In this document: one piece after another, positions 57,020 through 64,000 of the stretch | Layout: every line of letters starts with the position of its first letter | Numbering within the stretch: the stretch's first letter is position 1 | DNA from: Balanoglossus misakiensis | Taxonomy: Eukaryota; Hemichordata | Assembly (NCBI GenBank): GCA_040954595.2 | Contig: CM082587.2 | Location: 9,610,001 to 9,674,000, forward strand | Direction of reading: 5' to 3' | DNA length: 64,000 bases | Notes under the pieces: model-generated | The model's database searches: none | What the model was told of the DNA's origin: nothing | Seen by the model: the letters and a program-made list of their open reading frames with translations, nothing else | Program-made: the position numbers and the translations under genes

Positions 57020-59750
57020 GCACAAACAGTCTCAGGAAGTAAGCTTTCAGCCTACCAATGTAGCTATTGTATTTTCCACTTTTTGTAAGTGAAGCCTGAC
57101 TGTCGCCTGTCTTAGGTCACCACTTCATAAGCGGTCTTACCCGTCATTGGCACAAACAGTCTCAGGAAGTAAGCTTTCAGCCTACCAATGTAGCTATTAT
57201 ATTTTCCACTTTTTGTAAGTGAAGCCTGACTGTCGCCTTTCTTAGGTCACCACTTCATAAGCGGTCTTACCCGTCATTGGCACCAACTGTCTCAGGAAGT
57301 AAGCTTTCAGCCTACCAATGTAGCTATTGTATTTTCCACTTTTTGTTAGTGAAGCCTGACTGTCGCCTGTCTTAGGTCACCACTTCATAAGCGGTCTTAC
57401 CCGTCATTGGCACAAACAGTCTCAGGAAGTAAGCTTTCAGCCTACCAAACAGTCTCTGAAAGTAAGCTTTCAGCCTACCAATGTAGCTATTGTATTTTCC
57501 ACTTTTTGTAAGTGAAGCCTGACTGTCGCCTGTCTTAGGTCACCACTTCATAAGCGGTCTTACCCGTCATTGGCACAAACAGTCTCAGGATTTAAGCTTT
57601 CAGCCTACCAATGTAGCTATTGTATTTTCCACTTTTTTTTAGTGAAGCCTGACTGTCACGTGTCTTAGGTCACCACTTCATAAGCGGTCTTACCCGTCAT
57701 TGGCAGGCACAGTCTCAGGAAGTAAGCTTTCAGCCTACCAATGTAGCTATTGTATTTTCCACTTTTTGTAAGTGAAGCCTGACTGTCGCCTGTCTTAGGT
57801 TACCACTTCATAAGCGGTCTTACCCATCATTGGCACAAACAGTCTCAGGAAGTAAGCTTTCAGCCTACCAATGTAGCTATTATATTTTCCACTTTTTGTA
57901 AGTGAATCCTGACTGTCGCCTGTCTTAGGTCACCACTTCGTAAGCGGTCTTTACCTGTCATTGGCACAAACAGACTCAGGAAGTAAGCTTTCAGCCTACC
58001 AATGTAGCTATTGTATTTTCCACTTTTTGTATGTGAAGCCTGACTGTCGCCTGTCTTAGGTCACCACTTCATAAGCGGTCTTACCCGTCATTGGCACAAA
58101 CAGTTTCAGAAAGTAAGCTTTCAGCCTACCAATGTAGCTATTGTATTTTCCACTTTTTGTAAGTGAAGCCTGACTGTCGCCTGTCTTAGGTCACCACTTC
58201 ATAAGCGGTCTTACCCGTCATTGGCACAAACAGTCTCAGGAAGTAAGCTTTCAGCCTACCAATGTAGCTATTGTATTTTCCACTTTTTGTAAGTGAAGCC
58301 TGACTGTCGCCTGTCTTAGGTCACCACTTCATAAGCGGTCTTACCCGTCATTGGCACAAACAGTCTCAGGAAGTAAGCTTTCAGCCTACCAATGTAGCTA
58401 TTGTATTTTCCACTTTTTGTAAGTGAAGCCTGACTGTCGCCTGTCTTAGGTCACCACTTCATAAGCGGTCTTACCCGTCATTGGCACAAACAGTCTCAGG
58501 AAGTAAGCTTTCAGCCTACCAATGTAGCTATTATATTTTCCACTTTTTGTAAGTGAAGCCTGACTGTCGCCTTTCTTAGGTCACCACTTCATAAGCGGTC
58601 TTACCCGTCATTGGCACCAACTGTCTCAGGAAGTAAGCTTTCAGCCTACCAATGTAGCTATTGTATTTTCCACTTTTTGTTAGCGAAGCCTGACTGTCGC
58701 CTGTCTTAGGTCACCACTTCATAAGCGGTCTTACCCGTCATTGGCACAAACAGTCTCAGGAAGTAAGCTTTCAGCCTACCAAACAGTCTCTGAAAGTAAG
58801 CTTTCAGCCTACCAATGTAGCTATTGTATTTTCCACTTTTTGTAAGTGAAGCCTGACTGTCGCCTGTCTTAGGTCACCACTTCATAAGCGGTCTTACCCG
58901 TCATTGGCACAAACAGTCTCAGGATTTAAGCTTTCAGCCTACCAATGTAGCTATTGTATTTTCCACTTTTTTTTAGTGAAGCCTGACTGTCACGTGTCTT
59001 AGGTCACCACTTCATAAGCGGTCTTACCCGTCATTGGCAGGCACAGTCTCAGGAAGTAAGCTTTCAGCCTACCAATGTAGCTATTGTATTTTCCACTTTT
59101 TGTAAGTGAAGCCTGACTGTCGCCTGTCTTAGGTTACCACTTCATAAGCGGTCTTACCCATCATTGGCACAAACAGTCTCAGGAAGTAAGCTTTCAGCCT
59201 ACCAATGTAGCTATTATATTTTCCACTTTTTGTAAGTGAATCCTGACTGTCGCCTGTCTTAGGTCACCACTTCGTAAGCGGTCTTTACCTGTCATTGGCA
59301 CAAACAGACTCAGGAAGTAAGCTTTCAGCCTACCAATGTAGCTATTGTATTTTCCACTTTTTGTATGTGAAGCCTGACTGTCGCCTGTCTTAGGTCACCA
59401 CTTCATAAGCGGTCTTACCCGTCATTGGCACAAACAGTTTCAGAAAGTAAGCTTTCAGCCTACCAATGTAGCTATTGTATTTTCCACTTTTTGTAAGTGA
59501 AGCCTGACTGTCGCCTGTCTTAGGTCACCACTTCATAAGCGGTCTTACCCGTCATTGGCACAAACAGTCTCAGGAAGTAAGCTTTCAGCCTACCAATGTA
59601 GCTATTGTATTTTCCACTTTTTGTAAGTGAAGCCTGACTGTCGCCTGTCTTAGGTCACCACTTCATAAGCGGTCTTACCCGTCATTGGCACAAACAGTCT
59701 CAGGAAGTAAGCTTTCAGCCTACCAATGTAGCTATTGTATTTTCCACTTT
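57020..59750 (+). repeat. Higher-order repeat: two copies of a 10-monomer, 1334-bp unit
   Basis: Rare variants recur at 1334 bp (10 x 130 + 33 + 1). They are GGCACCAACTG (57281 and 58615), a 163-bp monomer with CTCTGAAAG, CTTTTTTTTAGTG, GTCACGTGTC, GGCAGGCACAG, GTGAATCCTG, a one-base-longer GTCTTTACCTG, and AACAGACTCAGG. The density of shared private changes makes this a very recent tandem duplication. Confidence 0.88.
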
Positions 59751-62700
59751 TTGTAAGTTAAGCCTGACTGTCGCCTGTCTTAGGTCACCACTTCATAAGC
59801 GGTCTTACCCGTCATTGGCACAAACAGTCTCAGGAAGTAAGCTTTCAGCCTACCAATGTAGCTATTGTATTTTCCACTTTTTGTAAGTGAAGCCTGACTG
59901 TCGCCTGTCTTAGGTCACCACTTCATAAGCGGTCTTACCCGTCATTGGCACAAACAGTCTCAGGAAGTAAGCTTTCAGCCTACCAATGTAGCTATTGTAT
60001 TTTCCACTTTTTGTAAGTGAAGCCTGACTGTCGCCTCTCTTAGGTCACCACTTCATAAGCGGTCTTACCGTCATTGGCACAAACAGTCTCAGGAAGTAAG
60101 CTTTCAGCCTACCAATGTAGCTATTGTATTTTCCACTTTTTGTAAGTGAAGCCTGACTGTCGCCTGTCTTAGGTCACCACTTCATAAGCGGTCTTACCCG
60201 TCATTGGCACAAACAGTCTCAGGAAGTAAGCTTTCAGCCTACCAATGTAGCTATTGTATTTTCCACTTTTTGTAAGTGAAGCCTGACTGTCGCCTGTCTT
60301 AGGTCACCACTTCATAAGCGGTCTTACCCGTCATTGGCACAAACAGTCTCAGGAAGTAAGCTTTCAGCCTACCAAACAGTCTCTGAAAGTAAGCTTTCAG
60401 CCTACCAATGTAGCTATTGTATTTTCCACTTTTTGTAAGTGAAGCCTGACTGTCGCCTGTCTTAGGTCACCACTTCATAAGCGGTCTTACCCGTCATTGG
60501 CACAAACAGACTCAGGAAGTAAGCTTTCAGCCTACCAATGTAGCTATTGTATTTTCCACTTTTTGTAAGTGAAGCCTGACTGTCGCCTGTCTTAGGTCAC
60601 CACTTCATAAGCGGTCTTACCCGTCATTGGCACAAACAGTTTCAGAAAGTAAGCTTTCAGCCTACCAATGTAGCTATTGTATTTTCCACTTTTTGTAAGT
60701 GAAGCCTGACTGTCGCCTGTCTTAGGTCACCACTTCATAAGCGGTCTTACCCGTCATTGGCACAAACAGTCTCAGGAAGTAAGCTTTCAGCCTACCAATG
60801 TAGCTATTATATTTTCCACTTTTTGTAAGTGAAGCCTGACTGTCGCCTGTCTTAGGTCACCACTTCATAAGCGGTCTTACCCGTCATTGGCACAAACAGT
60901 CTCAGGAAGTAAGCTTTCAGCCTACCAATGTAGCTATTGTATTTTCCACTTTTTGTAAGTGAAGCCTGACTGTCGCCTGTCTTAGGTCACCACTTCATAA
61001 GCGGTCTTACCCGTCATTGGCACAAACAGTCTCAGGAAGTAAGCTTTCAGCCTACCAATGTAGCTATTGTATTTTCCACTTTTTGTAAGTGAAGCCTGAC
61101 TGTCGCCTGTCTTAGGTCACCACTTCATAAGCGGTCTTACCCGTCATTGGCACAAACAGTCTCAGGAAGTAAGCTTTCAGCCTACCAATGTAGCTATTGT
61201 ATTTTCCACTTTTTGTAAGTGAAGCCTGACTGTCGCCTCTCTTAGGTCACCACTTCATAAGCGGTCTTACTGTCATTGGCACAAACAGTCTCAGGAAGTA
61301 AGCTTTCAGCCTACCAATGTAGCTATTGTATTTTCCACTTTTTGTAAGTGAAGCCTGACTGTCGCCTGTCTTAGGTCACCACTTCATAAGCGGTCTTACC
61401 CGTCATTGGCACAAACAGTCTCAGGAAGTAAGCTTTCAGCCTACCAATGTAGCTATTGTATTTTCCACTTTTTGTAAGTGAAGCCTGACTGTCGCCTCTC
61501 GTAGGTCACCACTTCATAAGCGGTCTAACCGTCATTGGCACAAACAGTCTCAGGAAGTAAGCTTTCAGCCTACCAATGTAGCTATTGTATTTTCCACTTT
61601 TTGTAAGTGAAGCCTGACTGTCGCCTGTCTTAGGTCACCACTTCATAAGCGGTCTTACCCGTCATTGGCACAAACAGTCTCAGGAAGAAAGCTTTCAGCC
61701 TACCAATGTAGCTATTGTATTTTCCACTTTTTGAAAGTGAAGCCTGACTGTCGCCTGTCTTAGGTCACCACTTCATAAGCGGTCTTACCCGTCATTGGCA
61801 CAAACAGTCTCAGGAAGTAAGCTTTCAGCCTACCAATGTAGCTATTGTATTTTCCACTTTTTGTAAGTGAAGCCTGACTGTCGCCTGTCTCAGGTCACCA
61901 CTTCATAAGCGGTCTTACCCGTCATTGGCACGAACAGTCTCAGGAAGTAAGCTTTCAGCCTACCAAACAGTCTCTGGAAGTAAGCTTTCAGCCTACCAAT
62001 GTAGCTATTGTATTTTCCACTTTTTGTAAGTGAAGCCTGACTGTCGCCTGTCTTAGGTCACCACTTCATAAGCGGTCTTACCCGTCATTGGCACAAACAG
62101 TCTCAGGAAGTAAGCTTTCAGCCTACCAATGTAGCTATAGAATTTTCCACTTTTTGTAAGTGAAGCCTGACTGTCGCCTGTCTTAGGTCACCACTTCATA
62201 AGCGGTCTTACCCGTCATTGGCACAAACAGTCTCAGGATTTAAGCTTTCAGCCTACCAATGTAGCTATTGTATTTTCCACTTTTTGTAAGTGAAGCCTGA
62301 CTGTCGCCTGTCTTAGATCACCACTTCATAAGCGGTCTTACCCGTCATTGGCACAAACAGTCTCAGGAAGTAAGCTTTCAGCCTACCAATGTAGCTATTA
62401 TAATTTCCACTTTTTGTAAGTGAAGCCTGACTGTCGCCTGTCTTAGGTCACCACTTCGTAAGCGGTCTAACCGGTCATTGGCACAAACAGTCTCAGGAAG
62501 TAAGCTTTCAGCCTACCAATGTAGCTATTGTATTTTCCACTTTTTGTAAGTGAAGCCTGACTGTCGCAACTTAGGTCACCACTTCATAAGCGGTCTTACC
62601 CGTCATTGGCACAAACAGTCTCAGAAAGTAAGCTTTCAGCCTACCAATGTAGCTATTGTATTTTCCACTTTTTGTAAGTGAAGCCTGACTGTCGCCTGTC

Positions 62701-64000
62701 TTAGGTCACCACTTCACAAGCGGTCTTACCCGTCATTGGCACAAACAGTCTCAGGAAGTAAGCTTTCAGCCTACCAATGTAGCTATTGTATTTTCCACTT
62801 TTTGTAAGTGAAGCCTGACTGTCTCTTGTCTTAGGTCACCACTTCATAAGCGGTCTTACCCGTCATTGGCACAAACAGTCTCAGGAAGTAAGCTTTCAGC
62901 CTACCAATGTAGCTATTGTATTTTCCACTTTTTGTAAGTGAAGCCTGACTGTCGTCTGTCTTAGGTCACCACTTCATTAGCGGTCTTACCCGTCATTGGC
63001 ACAAACAGTCTCAGGAAGTAAGCTTTCAGCCTACCAATGTAGCTATTGTATTTTCCACTTTTTGTAAGTGAAGCCTGACTGTCGCCTGTCTTAGGTCACC
63101 ACTTCATAAGCGGTCTTACCCGTCATTGGCACAAACAGTCTCAGGAAGTAAGCTTTCAGCCTACCAATGTAGCTATTGTATTTTACACTTTTTGTAAGTG
63201 AAGCCTGACTGTCGCCTCTCTTAGGTCACCACTTCATAAGCGGTCTTACCGTCATTGGCACAAACAGTCTCAGGAAGTAAGCTTTCAGCCTACCAATGTA
63301 GCTATTGTATTTTCCACTTTTTGTAAGTGAAGCCTGACTGTCGCCTGTCTTAGGTCACCACTTCATAAGCGGTCTTACCCGTCATTGGCACAAACAGTCT
63401 CAGGAAGAAAGCTTTCAGCCTACCAATGTAGCTATTGTATTTTTCACTTTCTGTAAGTGAAGCCTGACTGTCGCCTGTCTCAGGTCACCACTTCATAAGC
63501 GGTCTTACCCGTCATTGGCACAAACAGTCTCAGGAAGTAAGCTTTCAGCCTACCAAACAGTCTCTGGAAGTAAGCTTTCAGCCTACCAATGTAGCTATTG
63601 TATTTTCCACTTTTTGTAAGTGAAGCCTGACTGTCGCCTGTCTTAGGTCACCACTTCATAAGCGGTCTTATCCGTCATTGGCACAAACAGTCTCAGGAAG
63701 TAAGCTTTCAGCCTACCAATGTAGCTATAGAATTTTCCACTTTTTGTAAGTGAAGCCTGACTGTCGCCTGTCTTAGGTCACCACTTCATAAGCGGTCTTA
63801 CCCGTCATTGGCACAAACAGTCTCAGGATTTAAGCTTTCAGCCTACCAATGTAGCTATTGTATTTTCCACTTTTTGTAAGTGAAGCCTGACTGTCACGTG
63901 TCTTAGGTCACCACTTCATAAGCGGTCTTACCCGTCATTGGCACAAACAGTCTCAGGAAGTAAGCTTTCAGCCTACCAATGTAGCTATTGTATTTTCCAC

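Larger units (their letters stand above)
24195..64000 (+). repeat. Satellite DNA block C, uninterrupted 39.8-kb array
   Basis: About 300 head-to-tail monomers of the same 130-bp satellite in the same orientation, running off the window end. No unrelated sequence longer than a few bases was seen. There are more than 25 of the 163-bp monomers, for example near 28800, 30000, 33350, 35345 and 36710, and in 37100-44270, 50520-57450 and 58780-63560. Rare private changes include a 4-bp loss giving CTTATCATTGG (49963 and 50641) and GTCGCAACTTAGG near 62567. No long frame is open. Several higher-order periods occupy successive subregions and are listed separately. HindIII (AAGCTT) occurs about once per monomer. 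Confidence 0.97.

Noticed and set aside
24195-64000. CENP-B box in the satellite monomer
   Set aside because: I looked for the TTCG....CGGG pattern in the consensus monomer and found none; a centromere role cannot be argued from a box.
1-64000. Host protein-coding or RNA genes within the satellite
   Set aside because: No frame of 60 or more codons, and no tRNA-like A/B boxes or rRNA-like sequence were seen in the monomers.

Overview
The window is eukaryotic, and most likely from an invertebrate animal. It contains no host gene that I can recognise. About 50 kb is one head-to-tail satellite DNA array with a basic monomer of 130 bp. Two full-length Ty3/gypsy-type LTR retrotransposons interrupt it. 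The animal assignment is inferred from the retrotransposon types: one resembles the Mag/SURL group, and the other is a gypsy element with three zinc knuckles fused into a single gag-pol frame. Species cannot be read from the sequence.

Layout: satellite block A (1-7460); retrotransposon 1 on the minus strand (7461-16759, 1372-bp LTRs, 4-bp target duplication TAAG); satellite block B (16760-19375); retrotransposon 2 on the minus strand (19376-24194, 168-bp LTRs, 5-bp target duplication GTCAC); satellite block C (24195-64000, uninterrupted to the window edge). With each element and one target-site copy removed, the satellite rejoins in phase at both sites. All monomers have the same orientation.

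The satellite has strong higher-order structure. Diagnostic variants recur at fixed multi-monomer periods: 1039 bp (8-mer), 3185 bp (24-mer), 649 bp (5-mer), 910 bp (7-mer), 683 bp (5-mer including a long monomer), 1560 bp (12-mer), 1430 bp (11-mer), 1203 bp (9-mer) and 1334 bp (10-mer). A second monomer type of 163 bp arose by an exact 33-bp internal duplication and has been spread through the array. Such organisation is typical of centromeric or other heterochromatic satellites, but the sequence alone does not show centromere function.

Both retrotransposons look young: about 4 differences between the 1372-bp LTRs of element 1, and 1 between the 168-bp LTRs of element 2. Each carries one break in its coding frame. 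Element 1 has a single in-frame TGA between RNase H and integrase. Element 2 has a frame change between reverse transcriptase and RNase H. Neither shows an envelope-like frame. I found no CRISPR array, rRNA, tRNA gene or new enzymatic system. The most notable content is the multi-scale satellite architecture and what the two insertions say about its history.
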